A stretch of DNA of 64,000 nucleotides from Janthinobacterium sp. 64 (lineage in GTDB: Bacteria; Pseudomonadota; Gammaproteobacteria; Burkholderiales; Burkholderiaceae_D): positions 3,162,001 to 3,226,000 of the forward strand of contig NZ_PHUG01000001.1 of the NCBI RefSeq assembly GCF_002813325.1, in the 5' to 3' direction. Positions 9,240-18,064 of the stretch are shown here, piece after piece. The notes beneath the pieces were generated by a model. It saw nothing but the letters and a program-made list of their open reading frames with translations. It was not told the origin of the DNA and did not search any database. Position 1 is the first letter of the stretch, and each line of letters starts with the position of its first letter. The position numbers and the translations under genes are program-made.

Positions 9240-9563
9240 TTAGTATGTAGGCATCGCGCCGTCGACTTGCTGCGCCCAGGCATGCACGCCGCCCGTCAAA
9301 TTACTGATCTTGCCAAAACCATTGCGTTCCAGGAAGGCCGCCACCTGCATGCTGCGCATGCCGTGATGGCAGATACAGACGATCTCGGCATCTTCATCGA
9401 GGTCATCGATGCGCGCAGGAATCGAATTCATCTGCATCAGCGTGGCACCATCGAGGTGGCACAAGTCGAACTCCCACTGTTCCCGCACGTCCAGCAACAG
9501 CGGACGCGGGCGGGAAGGGTCAGCCAGCCAGGCGGCCAGCTGCGGTGCACTCAAATGCTCCAT
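9240..9563 (-). CDS. Rhodanese-like sulfurtransferase domain protein
   Basis: A single-domain rhodanese of 107 residues. The conserved LLLDVREQWEF stretch is near residue 22 and the active-site loop is CHHGMRS with the catalytic Cys at about 65, the GlpE/PspE type of single-domain enzyme. I chose ATG 9563 (MEHLSAPQLA); an upstream extension would overlap pcm with low-complexity Arg/Ser sequence. It lies between pcm and tolC on the same strand, 13 bases after pcm. Confidence 0.92.
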   Translation of the reverse strand: MEHLSAPQLAAWLADPSRPRPLLLDVREQWEFDLCHLDGATLMQMNSIPARIDDLDEDAEIVCICHHGMRSMQVAAFLERNGFGKISNLTGGVHAWAQQVDGAMPTY

Positions 9564-9576
9564 CGAATCGGTCGCC

Positions 9577-10227
9577 TCAGAACTGGAAATGCGACGGTGC
9601 AACGGCTTGCAGCGGCGTGACATTGGTTTCAAACAGCTTGCGCGTGTCATAAGCCTTGTCCGAGCTGCGCGTGATCAGGTGCGCCGACATGATCGGCGCT
9701 TCGCCGATGATGGCCAGGATGCGGCCACCGACTTTGACTTGTTGCAACAGCGCTTCCGGCAACACGGCCAGGGCGCCGGACACGACGATCACGTCGTACG
9801 GTGCGCCCTTGCTCCAGCCCTGGGCGCCGTCGCCCAGTTCCACGGTGACGTTCGTCACGCCGTTGGCGGCCAGGTTCTGCTCGGCCAGGGTTTTCAATTG
9901 GGGAACGATTTCCACGCTCGTCACATGGCGTGCCTTGTGCGCCAGCAAAGCGGCCATGTAGCCGCTGCCGGTGCCGATCTCCAGCACATTTTCATGCTTT
10001 TTGACGGCTACGTCTTGCAAAATGCGCGCTTCCAGCTTCGGCGTCAACATGCATTCGCCGCCGCCCAGTGGAATTTCGGTATCGACGAAGGCCAGGTTTT
10101 TATAGGCGACCGGCACGAAATCTTCACGCTTGACCACGTTCAACAGCTCCAGCACGTCGATATCCAGTACGTCCCATGGACGGATCTGCTGTTCGATCAT
10201 ATTGAAGCGGGCTTGTTCGATATTCAT
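9577..10227 (-). CDS. pcm: Protein-L-isoaspartate O-methyltransferase
   Basis: Pcm methylates isoaspartyl residues in damaged proteins using S-adenosylmethionine. The 216-residue protein has the SAM-binding motif VLEIGTGSGYMAALLA near residue 80 and the family segment around RPWDVLDIDVLELL at the N-terminus. It is the first gene of a likely pcm-rhodanese-tolC operon. About 170 bases without a gene separate it from the TetR gene to the right. Confidence 0.93.
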   Translation of the reverse strand: MNIEQARFNMIEQQIRPWDVLDIDVLELLNVVKREDFVPVAYKNLAFVDTEIPLGGGECMLTPKLEARILQDVAVKKHENVLEIGTGSGYMAALLAHKARHVTSVEIVPQLKTLAEQNLAANGVTNVTVELGDGAQGWSKGAPYDVIVVSGALAVLPEALLQQVKVGGRILAIIGEAPIMSAHLITRSSDKAYDTRKLFETNVTPLQAVAPSHFQF

Positions 10228-10397
10228 CTTTGGACTCGGTAAGTGAAGTAATAATCCGCCATTTTATCGTTGAACTGGCTGAAAGCACATGTTAACCATA
10301 AAGGCGGGGAATGGAGGAAATTTGCGACGATCTGCAGATTTGGGGGGGCGAACCTTGGAAAAGGGGCAACTGAACGGTTATAGCCAGGCCCGGCGCA

Positions 10398-11048
10398 TCA
10401 GCTTTTCCCGGGCGCCTCCACCTGCAGGCTGCGCAAGCTCATGTCGATAAACGCATCCATGTAGGCGAGCGGATCGATATTCTTGACCTCGCATGGCAAA
10501 AAGGAGTGCGTCCACATCATCAGCATGGTGACGGGCGCGCTGAGGATGGTGCTGACCAGAACGGGATCAACCTGGCGGAATTCGCCACGCTGCATGCCCC
10601 GTTCCAGCAGGCTGACGATCAGCGCATTGCCGCGCGTGACGACTTCTTCGTTGTAAAACTGCGCCAGTTCCGGGAAATTGTTCGCTTCGGCCAGCATCAG
10701 CTTGGTCAAGCCGGCCAGTTTCGTGGCGCCGAACTCTTCCCACCACTGCATCATCACCTTGCGCAACAACTCGGCGCTGCTGCTGTCCGAGGCGGCCATG
10801 CTGTCTTCCGCCTCGCCGATCGATTGCACGATATTGTCGCGCACCACGGCCTTGAACAGCTCTTGTTTATTCTCAAAGTACAGGTACAAAGTGCCTTTCG
10901 ACACGCCTGCCCGCTTGGCCACATCCTCCAGACGCGTCGATGCGAAGCCCCGTTCGACAAACAGGTCGAGGGCGGCGGCGAGCAATTCCTGCGGACGGGC
11001 ATCCTTGCGCCGCTCCCAGCGGGGCTTGGTATCAATCGGGGCTTGCAT
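10398..11048 (-). CDS. TetR/AcrR-family repressor
   Basis: A 216-residue TetR-type regulator. The N-terminal helix-turn-helix is clear (ELLAAALDLFVERGFASTR followed by VAKRAGVSKGTLYLYFENK at residues 20-60) and the C-terminal half is a helical ligand-binding domain with a TetR_C-like look. I chose ATG 11048 (MQAPIDTKPR); the frame is open further upstream but that extension is out of character and overlaps a palindrome likely to be the operator. It is downstream of the ABC exporter operon on the same strand and is probably its regulator or autoregulated. Confidence 0.9.
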   Translation of the reverse strand: MQAPIDTKPRWERRKDARPQELLAAALDLFVERGFASTRLEDVAKRAGVSKGTLYLYFENKQELFKAVVRDNIVQSIGEAEDSMAASDSSSAELLRKVMMQWWEEFGATKLAGLTKLMLAEANNFPELAQFYNEEVVTRGNALIVSLLERGMQRGEFRQVDPVLVSTILSAPVTMLMMWTHSFLPCEVKNIDPLAYMDAFIDMSLRSLQVEAPGKS

Positions 11049-11058
11049 GTATCTTTCC

Positions 11059-11071
11059 AAGTAACTTACTT
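11059..11071. promoter_or_regulatory. Palindrome, candidate TetR operator
   Basis: AAGTAACTTACTT is a perfect 6+1+6 inverted repeat ten bases upstream of the TetR start codon, with a related half-site (TGAGTCATTAA) just beyond. Such a site immediately before a tetR-type gene is usually its own operator. Binding is inferred. Confidence 0.45.
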
Positions 11072-11235
11072 TTGAGTCATTAATAGTAGTCCTGTCTACC
11101 GCCGAGGTCAAGCGCGGGCCGCCGCCAGGCCCATCCTGCTGGCTGACGTGCACGCTCGCCATTGTAACGCGTCGCTGTGGCAAGGCGCCCATCGGCCGGG
11201 AGCGCCGAAGGCTGACGCCATGCCGCCAGCCCGCC

Positions 11236-13626
11236 TCAATCGCGCAAGGCTTGCGCCGGCGCCATGCGCATGGCCGACCAGGTGTGCCGCACGGTGGCCA
11301 GTAACGCCACCAGCATGGCCAGCAGCAATGCCGCCGCCAGCGGCCAGGCGCCCACCGGCGCGCGTTCGACAAAGCCGGCCAGGTAGCGCGCGATGCCCAG
11401 GGCCGCCAGCGGCAGGCCCAGTACGGCACCGGCAGCCAGCAGCAGCATGAACTCGCGCCCCACCAGGCGGGCGATGGCGGCGCGGCCCGCGCCATGCAAC
11501 TTGCGCAGCACAATTTCGCGGCTGCGGCGCTGCACGCTGTAGGCCGACAGCACGTAGATGCCGAAGGCGGCGAGCAGCAGGGCGATCAGGCTGGCCAGGC
11601 CGAGCATGCGCGCCAGACGCAGATCCTCGGCATACATCTGCACCAACAGGCTTTGCGCCGTGCGCAGTTCCAGCATCCGCTGCGGAAAATAGCGCCGCCA
11701 CAGCGGCTCGATGCGCGCATGGGCCGCTGCCACATCCTCATTGCTGCGCAGGGACAGTGCGCCGCCGTGGCGCAAATCGAACAGCATCGGCTGGGCCGCC
11801 TGGCGCATGTCCTGGAAACGGATCGGCGGCGCAATGCCGATAATCACCTGCCCGGCCGGCATCGCCTGTCCCACGGCGGCCTGCGGCGTGGGATAGCCCA
11901 GCGCCAGCGCCGCCGCCGCATTGAGTACCACCACCTGGCTGCCGATCCGGTCCTGCGCCGCATCGAACAAGCGCCCGTGCAAGGGCACGATGCGGTGCAG
12001 CGCAAACCAGCTTGGCGTCATGGGTTTGTATTCCAGGCGCACGTCGCGCCCGTCGCGCGTCCTGACGCTGCCAACGACCTTGCTGCCATCGCGCCCGACC
12101 GCTTCCGCGATGCCCGCCACGCCGTCGATGCCGGGCAGACGCGCCAGCGCCTCTTCGAAGGCGCGCGCCTGCGGGCTGTCTTCGCTCCCGGGCGGCAAAT
12201 CCAGCACCAGCAAGCCATCCGGCGTGAAACCCGGCGAGGCGTGGCTGCCATACCAGGATTGCCAGCCGACCGCCAGGGTCGCGGCGCACAGCTCCATGGC
12301 GGCGCCGAACTGCAATACCGTCAGCACGCGGCGCAGCCACAGGCCAGTCGCTGTTTCGCTGTTGCCGCGGCCCGCCAGCGCGGGACCGGGCCACACGTGC
12401 AGCGCGCACCAGGCGGGATAGGCGCCAGCACACAAGCCCGTGAGCACGCCAAACAGCAAGGCGCCGGCGCAGCGCCAGGCGGTGAACATGTCGTCCAGCG
12501 GCCGCTGTACCAGCTCGGCGAAGAGCGGCAGCGCCAGCCAGGCCAGCAGCAAGCCCGCGGCGGCGGCCAGCAACGCCGTCAGCACCGACTCGGCCAGGAA
12601 CTGCTGCACCAGGCGCGCCGCACCGGCGCCGAGCAGCTTGCGCACGCCAATTTCGCGCTGGCGGCGCAAGGTGCGCACGGTGGCCAGATTCACGTAATTG
12701 ATGACGGCCAGGGCCAGTATCAGCAGCGCCAGCACGGCCAGTCCCGCCACGCTGGCGCGCTGCCCGTGGCGCGCCACAGCGCGGCTGTGGTACAGGTCCG
12801 CATCGAAATAAGCCTGCGCCAGCGGCAGCAGCGCGATGTCGGTGACGTTGCGCCCCGCAAGCGCGCGGCCCATGGATGCCCCGCGCACCTGCCGGTCTTG
12901 CGGCGAGTCGTTGAGCGCCTGCTGCAGCAGCGCCGCCAGCGCGCCGGGGTCTGCGCCGGGGCGCAGCTGCAGGTAGATGGCGCCGCGCCCCGTGCCGGCA
13001 AAAGCAGCCTCGCGCTGCGCCGCCGGCCAGGCACTGCTGAGCGTACCCACCAGTACTTCATACGGCACGCTGGTATTGCGCTGATGGTCCGGCAGGATGG
13101 CGCGCACCTTCAGCGTGACGCCGCCGATCTGCAGCAGCTGGCCCAGCGCGGATGCGTCGGTAAACAGCTTGCGCGCCGCCGTCTGCGTCAGCGCCACGGC
13201 ATCGGGCTGCGCCAGCGCCGACCGCAGATCGCCCTGCAGCGCCGTGACGCCGAACAGACTGGCAAAATCCGCATCGACCGCTTGCACGTTCAGCGCATAC
13301 GGGCGCTCGCCGCGCTGCACCGGCAAATCCAGTTGCTTGACGATGCTCGCCATGCCGACCGCGCCGCTGCGCTGCGCCACGTCGCGCAGCGACAGATAGG
13401 CAAAGTTCTGCCACTCGGGGCGGATGAACAGATTGATGCGCTGCTTGACCAGCAGCACGCGCTCGCGCTGCGGCACCTGGCTATCGTAACCCAGGCTGTA
13501 GCCGACAAAGCCCAGTAGCAAGAAGCAGGCAGCGAAACCCACCGCCAGCCCCAGGATGACGGCCGCCGAGGCGCCCCGCTGCTGCGCCAGCAGGCGCCAG
13601 CCAATGCGAAAATCGGCCGCCTTCAT
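11236..13626 (-). CDS. ABC transporter permease, FtsX/MacB type (double module)
   Basis: A 796-residue permease with two FtsX-like modules in tandem. Each has an extracytoplasmic MacB_PCD-type domain, and there are about eight transmembrane helices in all: one at the N-terminus (AAVILGLAVGFAACFLLLGF), clusters near residues 290-400, and a C-terminal cluster. It would be the membrane part of a lipoprotein/peptide/drug exporter. Its start overlaps the stop of the ATPase relic (ATGA at 13623-13626), so it is translationally coupled to that gene. No intact ATPase is encoded next to it, so it must borrow one or be inactive. Confidence 0.88.
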   Translation of the reverse strand: MKAADFRIGWRLLAQQRGASAAVILGLAVGFAACFLLLGFVGYSLGYDSQVPQRERVLLVKQRINLFIRPEWQNFAYLSLRDVAQRSGAVGMASIVKQLDLPVQRGERPYALNVQAVDADFASLFGVTALQGDLRSALAQPDAVALTQTAARKLFTDASALGQLLQIGGVTLKVRAILPDHQRNTSVPYEVLVGTLSSAWPAAQREAAFAGTGRGAIYLQLRPGADPGALAALLQQALNDSPQDRQVRGASMGRALAGRNVTDIALLPLAQAYFDADLYHSRAVARHGQRASVAGLAVLALLILALAVINYVNLATVRTLRRQREIGVRKLLGAGAARLVQQFLAESVLTALLAAAAGLLLAWLALPLFAELVQRPLDDMFTAWRCAGALLFGVLTGLCAGAYPAWCALHVWPGPALAGRGNSETATGLWLRRVLTVLQFGAAMELCAATLAVGWQSWYGSHASPGFTPDGLLVLDLPPGSEDSPQARAFEEALARLPGIDGVAGIAEAVGRDGSKVVGSVRTRDGRDVRLEYKPMTPSWFALHRIVPLHGRLFDAAQDRIGSQVVVLNAAAALALGYPTPQAAVGQAMPAGQVIIGIAPPIRFQDMRQAAQPMLFDLRHGGALSLRSNEDVAAAHARIEPLWRRYFPQRMLELRTAQSLLVQMYAEDLRLARMLGLASLIALLLAAFGIYVLSAYSVQRRSREIVLRKLHGAGRAAIARLVGREFMLLLAAGAVLGLPLAALGIARYLAGFVERAPVGAWPLAAALLLAMLVALLATVRHTWSAMRMAPAQALRD

Positions 13627-13895
13627 GCGGCTTGCAAGGCGTCGACCATGACGCGGCCATCCAGCAGATGCAGCGTGCGCGATGCCTGCGCCGCATGGTC
13701 GGGCGAGTGCGTCACCATCACCACCATCGTGTGCGCCGTATCGAGGTTGCCCGTCGGTTCATCGGCCAGCAAGACGGCCACGTTCTGGCCCTCGAAGCCG
13801 TATTCGCCATGACTGGGAATATCGAGCAATTCCAGGGCCGGGGTCTGGATATCGCCTGACTGATGCAGCTTGCTGACGCCAACTAGTTTGAGCAT
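13623..13895 (-). pseudogene. ABC transporter ATPase reduced by in-frame deletions
   Basis: A 90-codon open frame made of pieces of a MacB/LolD-type ATPase: the N-terminal strand (MLKLVGVSKLHQSGDIQTPALE), the segment after the P-loop (LLDIPSHGEYGFEGQNVA), Walker B and D-loop (LLADEPTGNLDTAH), and the H-loop region to the C-terminus (VVMVTHSPDHAAQASRTL). The P-loop, Q-loop and LSGGQ signature are all absent, against about 230 residues in the family, so it cannot bind ATP normally. No stop or frameshift is present, and its stop codon overlaps the permease start. The retained frame may be selected only for translational coupling. It lies between the membrane-fusion protein and permease genes. 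Confidence 0.8.
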
Positions 13896-13926
13896 GGGTG
13901 CTACCTTTATGGACAATGAGGGGAAT

Positions 13927-15225
13927 TTACCGGCTGATCTGCAATCTGGGGGAATTTCCATACGCCGCATAGGCCGACAGGATCACGCGCTCACCTGCCT
14001 GCAGCCCTTGCAGCACTTCGAGCTGGCTGTTGTTGCGCCGGCCGATGCGCACGGCGCGCCGCTGCGCCTGGCCGCCGGACGCATCGAGCACGTAGACCCA
14101 GGCGCCGCCGCTGTCGTTGATGAAGGCGCCGTTCGGCAGCAGCAGCGCGGCGGCCGGCTCGCCCAGGGTAATCTGCGCATCGAGGCTTTGCCCAGGATTG
14201 AGCACGGGCGGCTGGCCATGCGTAAACACCAGTTCCACCGTGAAGCGGCCCTCCTTGATCTGCGGATAAATCGTCTGCACGCGCAGCGCGTAATGTTGCC
14301 CAGCCTGGACGATGCTGGCTTGCCGCCCGGCCGCCATGCGGTTCAGGTAAAACTCGTCCACCCTGGCCGACAGCTTGTAGCGCACAGGGTCGTCGATGCG
14401 GCCCACATTCTTGCCCGTCGCGATAGACTCGCCCACCTGCAGCCGGAAGTCCGTCAGCCGGCCGGCGGACGGCGCGCGCACGGCCAGGGCGTCGACCGTG
14501 GCGCCGACCAGCAGCAAGCCGGAACTGAGGCCGGCGATGGACGCGCCAAGCTGGCTGGCCGCATCGCGGCGCACCATCGACTCCGCCTGCGCCGCCTGCT
14601 GTTCCTGCGCCAGCGCGCGCTGCTGCTGCAGCAGCGTGTCGGCCGACTCCTCCAGCGCCACGCTGGAAATGAAGCCCCGCGCCGCCAGCCTGACATTGCG
14701 CGCATGCTGCTTGCCACCCTGCTGCAGCGCGAACGCCAGGTCATCCAGGCGGCGCTGGTGCTCGCTGGCGCTGGCCTGCTGCGCCACGCGCAAATTGGAC
14801 AAGTTGAAAATCTGCTGCGCATGTTCGGCCTTGCGGGCCAGCAGTTCCAGGTTACGCTGCGGATTGGAGATGCGGAACAGCAGCTGTCCCTTGCTCACCA
14901 GTGCGCCATCACTGGCAAGCACCTCTTCGATGCGGCCCGACTCGACCGAATCGAGGAGCACGGAATGCAGCGGCTCGGCGCTGGCGCGCACCACCACTTC
15001 ATCGAGAAAAATACCGCGAGTGGCGGTACCGATGCGCAGTTCGGCGACAGGCACCTGCAAGCCGCGCGGCATCGCCCACCAGCCGGCCGCGGCCAGCGCG
15101 GCCAGCAACAGCATGCCCGCCAGGCCGGCAACGACAAGTTTGCGCCGGCTGCGCGGCACGCGCGTATCCATGGCGGCGCCGCTGGGCGGCAAATGGGGCA
15201 TGGCAGATGGGGGAGAACGCATATG
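13927..15225 (-). CDS. HlyD/MacA-type membrane-fusion protein
   Basis: A periplasmic adaptor of about 432 residues for the ABC exporter encoded downstream. It has a single N-terminal membrane anchor (VVAGLAGMLLLAALAAAGWW), a lipoyl/barrel-sandwich half-domain, a long coiled-coil hairpin (residues about 110-220, rich in Ala/Gln/Glu/Arg/Leu), the second half-lipoyl (LAVRAPSAGRLTDFRLQVGE), and beta-barrel and membrane-proximal domains. Start choice is uncertain: ATG 15225 (MRSPPSAM), 15201 or 15171 are all possible and I see no strong ribosome-binding site. It is the first gene of a minus-strand operon with the ATPase relic and permease; tolC at 7.8 kb could supply the outer-membrane partner. 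Confidence 0.88.
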   Translation of the reverse strand, partial: HMRSPPSAMPHLPPSGAAMDTRVPRSRRKLVVAGLAGMLLLAALAAAGWWAMPRGLQVPVAELRIGTATRGIFLDEVVVRASAEPLHSVLLDSVESGRIEEVLASDGALVSKGQLLFRISNPQRNLELLARKAEHAQQIFNLSNLRVAQQASASEHQRRLDDLAFALQQGGKQHARNVRLAARGFISSVALEESADTLLQQQRALAQEQQAAQAESMVRRDAASQLGASIAGLSSGLLLVGATVDALAVRAPSAGRLTDFRLQVGESIATGKNVGRIDDPVRYKLSARVDEFYLNRMAAGRQASIVQAGQHYALRVQTIYPQIKEGRFTVELVFTHGQPPVLNPGQSLDAQITLGEPAAALLLPNGAFINDSGGAWVYVLDASGGQAQRRAVRIGRRNNSQLEVLQGLQAGERVILSAYAAYGNSPRLQISR

Positions 15226-15642
15226 TATTTTCACGTCTTTCGCACAGGTATTCGCCACCTATCAGCAAGCAGCGTGCCAGCGGCAAGCGCCTCGCGGACA
15301 TGCGCCACGCGACCGTTCGCCAAGCCGGGCGGCGCGGCGCCGTGTGCCCCAGTGTCCCGCAGTGTCCATTTCCGGACAGCGGCTGTTCGCAAGCGCACAG
15401 CGCCGGCCAACGAGCATGCCCGCGCGGCCGGCGCCGGCGCCTGTTTTCTGCTCAGCTTTTAAGCCGGACGGCACCGCGTCAGGTGCATGCACATGCAGTT
15501 CACGCCGCGTTTTACGCAGTTCGTCGCATTTCCCTTCAAGCTAACGTGTCACCTTGCTATCTTCTTATCGACAGCACGGCAACCGCGGCGCGGTAGCCGG
15601 CTTTTTCTTGTCCCGAACTAAAACAATGATAAAGGAAACACC
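15226..15642. other. Divergent intergenic region, no gene seen
   Basis: About 417 GC-rich bases between the divergent membrane-fusion and GIN-domain lipoprotein genes. It should hold both promoters. I see no convincing small gene, RNA or strong palindrome; AAAGGAA before ATG 15643 is the ribosome-binding site of the lipoprotein. Confidence 0.4.
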
Positions 15643-16506
15643 ATGCGTACCTTGCTGGCCCTGTGCTGTGCCGTTGCCCTTGGCGGTTGCGCCATCGTCA
15701 TCAACCCCAACGATGGCGAAGTGCGCTATGCCGACGCGGGTGCCATCCAGGGCAACGAGCAAGTGAGCCGCGAGGTGCGCCAGATCAGCAGCTTGAGCGG
15801 ACTCGATATCGACAACATGATGCGCATCCACATCAAGATCGACGTACGCGTCGGTCCCGCGCCATCGCTGGTGATCGAAACGGACAGCAACCTGCAGCCG
15901 CTGATCCACAGCGAGGTCAGCGGCAATACCTTGCGCATCTGGAGCGACGCGAACATTCGCAGCAGCAACGGCATCCACGTCATCTACACGACGCCGCAAC
16001 TGAGCAAGATCAATATTTCCGGCACCGGCCGCCTGGTGGTCAATGGTTTCAATGGCGAAGACCTGAAGCTGGTGCAGCGCGGCTCAATGCAGAGCGATCT
16101 GTCGGGCAAGGCCGGCCACCTCAAAGTGGCCAGCCACGGCTCGGGCAGCATCAACGCGTCAGCGCTGAGCAGCGGCAATAGCGAGGCCGTCCTGAACGGT
16201 TCCGGCCGCATCAATATGGGCCCGGTAAACGGCGACACGGTCAAGCTGGCCGTCAACGGCTCGGGCAGCATCAGCGCCAGCGGCCGCGTACGGCGCCTGG
16301 ACGCCAGCGTCAACGGTTCGGGCGATCTCAACCTGGCGTCGCTGAACAGCGACGTGGCCCAACTGTCCAGCAGTGGCTCCGGCGACATCGACGCCACCGT
16401 TCAGAATGACGTCAACGCCCGCGCCAGCGGTTCCGGCCGCATCACCGTGCATGGCGATCCGGCCCGCCGCACCCTGTCCGGCACGAGCGTCAGCGTGGTG
16501 CGCTAA
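15643..16506 (+). CDS. GIN-domain (DUF2807) lipoprotein
   Basis: A 287-residue secreted protein with a lipoprotein signal (MRTLLALCCAVALGGCAIV, lipobox cysteine near 16). The rest is the putative auto-transporter adhesin head GIN domain (DUF2807): a beta-helix built of short repeats with the recurring phrases NGSG, SGSG and ASGS (residues about 165-275). It begins in the family manner with a GLDIDNMMRIHIKIDV strand. Known members are of poorly defined function, probably envelope-associated. It is monocistronic. Confidence 0.88.
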   Translation: MRTLLALCCAVALGGCAIVINPNDGEVRYADAGAIQGNEQVSREVRQISSLSGLDIDNMMRIHIKIDVRVGPAPSLVIETDSNLQPLIHSEVSGNTLRIWSDANIRSSNGIHVIYTTPQLSKINISGTGRLVVNGFNGEDLKLVQRGSMQSDLSGKAGHLKVASHGSGSINASALSSGNSEAVLNGSGRINMGPVNGDTVKLAVNGSGSISASGRVRRLDASVNGSGDLNLASLNSDVAQLSSSGSGDIDATVQNDVNARASGSGRITVHGDPARRTLSGTSVSVVR

Positions 16507-16575
16507 TCGCGCTCTGGCGAAGCGCGTGGGCCGGCTTGCTATACTGTCGGCCCCTGTCCCTTTTCACTCATCGCC

Positions 16576-16851
16576 ATGCCGTCCCCCGCCGTTTCCCTGG
16601 CATGCCGCCCATCCTGCGGCGCCTGCTGCACCGCACCGTCCATCACCAGCCCGATTCCCGGCATGCCGGATGGAAAACCTGCGGGCGTGCGCTGCGTGCA
16701 ACTGGCCGATGACAACCGCTGCAAGATCTTTGGCCAGCCGCAGCGGCCCGCGTTTTGCGGCGGCTTGCAGCCATCGGCCGACATGTGCGGCGATAGCCGC
16801 GAACATGCCATCCACTGGCTGGACGAGCTGGAACGGCTGACGGCACCCTGA
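16576..16851 (+). CDS. YkgJ-family cysteine-cluster protein
   Basis: A 91-residue protein with the cysteine-cluster pattern CxxxCGxCC near the N-terminus (RPSCGACC), further Cys residues at VRCVQL, NRCKIF, PAFCGG and DMCGD, and a helical tail. This is the YkgJ/UPF0153 zinc- or iron-chelating family. Function is unknown in most bacteria. It follows the lipoprotein gene by 70 bases on the same strand and may be cotranscribed. Confidence 0.85.
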   Translation: MPSPAVSLACRPSCGACCTAPSITSPIPGMPDGKPAGVRCVQLADDNRCKIFGQPQRPAFCGGLQPSADMCGDSREHAIHWLDELERLTAP

Positions 16852-16865
16852 ACACCAGCAGTGCT

Positions 16866-17114
16866 TTAGTCCGCGGCGTTTGTCCGCACCAAGGCCCGCT
16901 CTTCGTCACGCAGGCGCTTGTATTCCATCAGCAAAAAAACCACCAGATAGGCCAGCAGCGCGAGCAGGGACGCACGCGCATCGCTCCAGTCCAGCGTGCC
17001 GTGGCGCTTCCAATGCAGTGCATTAAAAACGATCAGCATGCCCAGGACACCCCACCCACTGCGGCGCATCACGCGGCCCAGCAAGGTTGCCATTAACGAT
17101 TTACTGGAGAACAT
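16866..17114 (-). CDS. Small inner-membrane protein of unknown function
   Basis: An 82-residue protein with two hydrophobic segments (SGWGVLGMLIVFNAL and SLLALLAYLVVFLLM) and a charged C-terminus (EYKRLRDEERALVRT). I chose ATG 17114 (MFSSKSLMATLL), preceded by AAGGAA at good spacing. I do not recognise a family. It is convergent with the YkgJ gene and divergent from the DeoR regulator. Confidence 0.6.
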   Translation of the reverse strand: MFSSKSLMATLLGRVMRRSGWGVLGMLIVFNALHWKRHGTLDWSDARASLLALLAYLVVFLLMEYKRLRDEERALVRTNAAD

Positions 17115-17260
17115 GGTTTCCTTTGTTTGTTCCATTTTCCCCAACTGTACGCACTTCATATCCCTACGGCAATACCAGCACGCGCACAAAAGTCACCTTG
17201 ACTCGGTTTGCACGTTTGCGTATATTTATGCGCATTCCTGCACGTTTTAGAAATAGACCC

Positions 17261-18031
17261 ATGTCCGCCACCCTGCTCCTCAAACAACGCCACGCGCTGA
17301 TCCAGCAACAATTGCACGCCGACGGCCGCGTGCTGGCGCTGGACCTGGCGCGCCAGCTCGATGTCTCTGAAGATACGATACGGCGCGACCTGCGCGAGAT
17401 GGCGGCGGCCGGCCTGTGCCAGCGCGTGTATGGCGGTGCCCTGCCGCTGGCGCCCGACGGCGGCACCTTGATGCAGCGCAAGCAGGAAGCGCCCGAGCGC
17501 AAGGCGCGCCTGGCGCAGGCGGCCGTGTCGCTCGTGCGCGCCGGCCAGGTGCTGTTTTTTGATGCGGGCTCGACCAACCTGGCCATCGCCAGCGCCTTGC
17601 CGGAGTTAACGCTCACTGTCATCACCAACGCGCCAGCCATTGCCATGGCCCTGATGGAACGCCCGGAAATCGAGCTGATCATGGCTGGCGGCAGGGTCGA
17701 CCGCCGCGCGGGCGCCAGCCTGGGACCGCAGGCGCTGCGCACGGTCGAGCGCATGCATCCCGACCTGTGTTTCCTCGGTGCTTGCGGCGCCGACGCGGAC
17801 GCGGGCGTGACGGCATTCAACTATGACGAGGCCGAATTCAAGCGCAGCATCGCCGGCGCCAGCAAGGCCGTCGTCGTCGCCGTCACCAGCGACAAGCTGG
17901 GCACGGCCGCGCCTTTCGGCGTGCTGGCCACGGGCTTGCTGCAGCACCTGGTGCTGGAAGCCGATGCCGACGCGGCCCATGTGGCCGCCTTTCAACGGCT
18001 GGGCGTGCAAGTGTTGCGCGCCCGCGTCTGA
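17261..18031 (+). CDS. DeoR-family transcriptional regulator
   Basis: A 256-residue DeoR-type repressor. The N-terminal helix-turn-helix is of the family type (LDLARQLDVSEDTIRRDLREMAAAG at residues 28-52), followed by the DeoR sensor domain with the FFDAGSTNLAIA loop that binds sugar phosphates. I chose ATG 17261 (MSATLLLKQRHALI), the standard family start. It is 33 bases upstream of an MFS transporter gene, probably its target. The effector is likely a phosphorylated sugar or related metabolite but cannot be named. Confidence 0.92.
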   Translation: MSATLLLKQRHALIQQQLHADGRVLALDLARQLDVSEDTIRRDLREMAAAGLCQRVYGGALPLAPDGGTLMQRKQEAPERKARLAQAAVSLVRAGQVLFFDAGSTNLAIASALPELTLTVITNAPAIAMALMERPEIELIMAGGRVDRRAGASLGPQALRTVERMHPDLCFLGACGADADAGVTAFNYDEAEFKRSIAGASKAVVVAVTSDKLGTAAPFGVLATGLLQHLVLEADADAAHVAAFQRLGVQVLRARV

Positions 18032-18064
18032 TTTTATCCACCCCGACTCTGGAAAAGCTCTCCC

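Noticed and set aside
7876..9243. A 455-codon plus-strand frame opposite tolC
   Set aside because: Shadow of tolC, no ribosome-binding site or domain.
11494..13518. A 674-codon plus-strand frame opposite the ABC permease
   Set aside because: Low-complexity Arg/Gln/Ala/His translation; the minus-strand permease explains the region.
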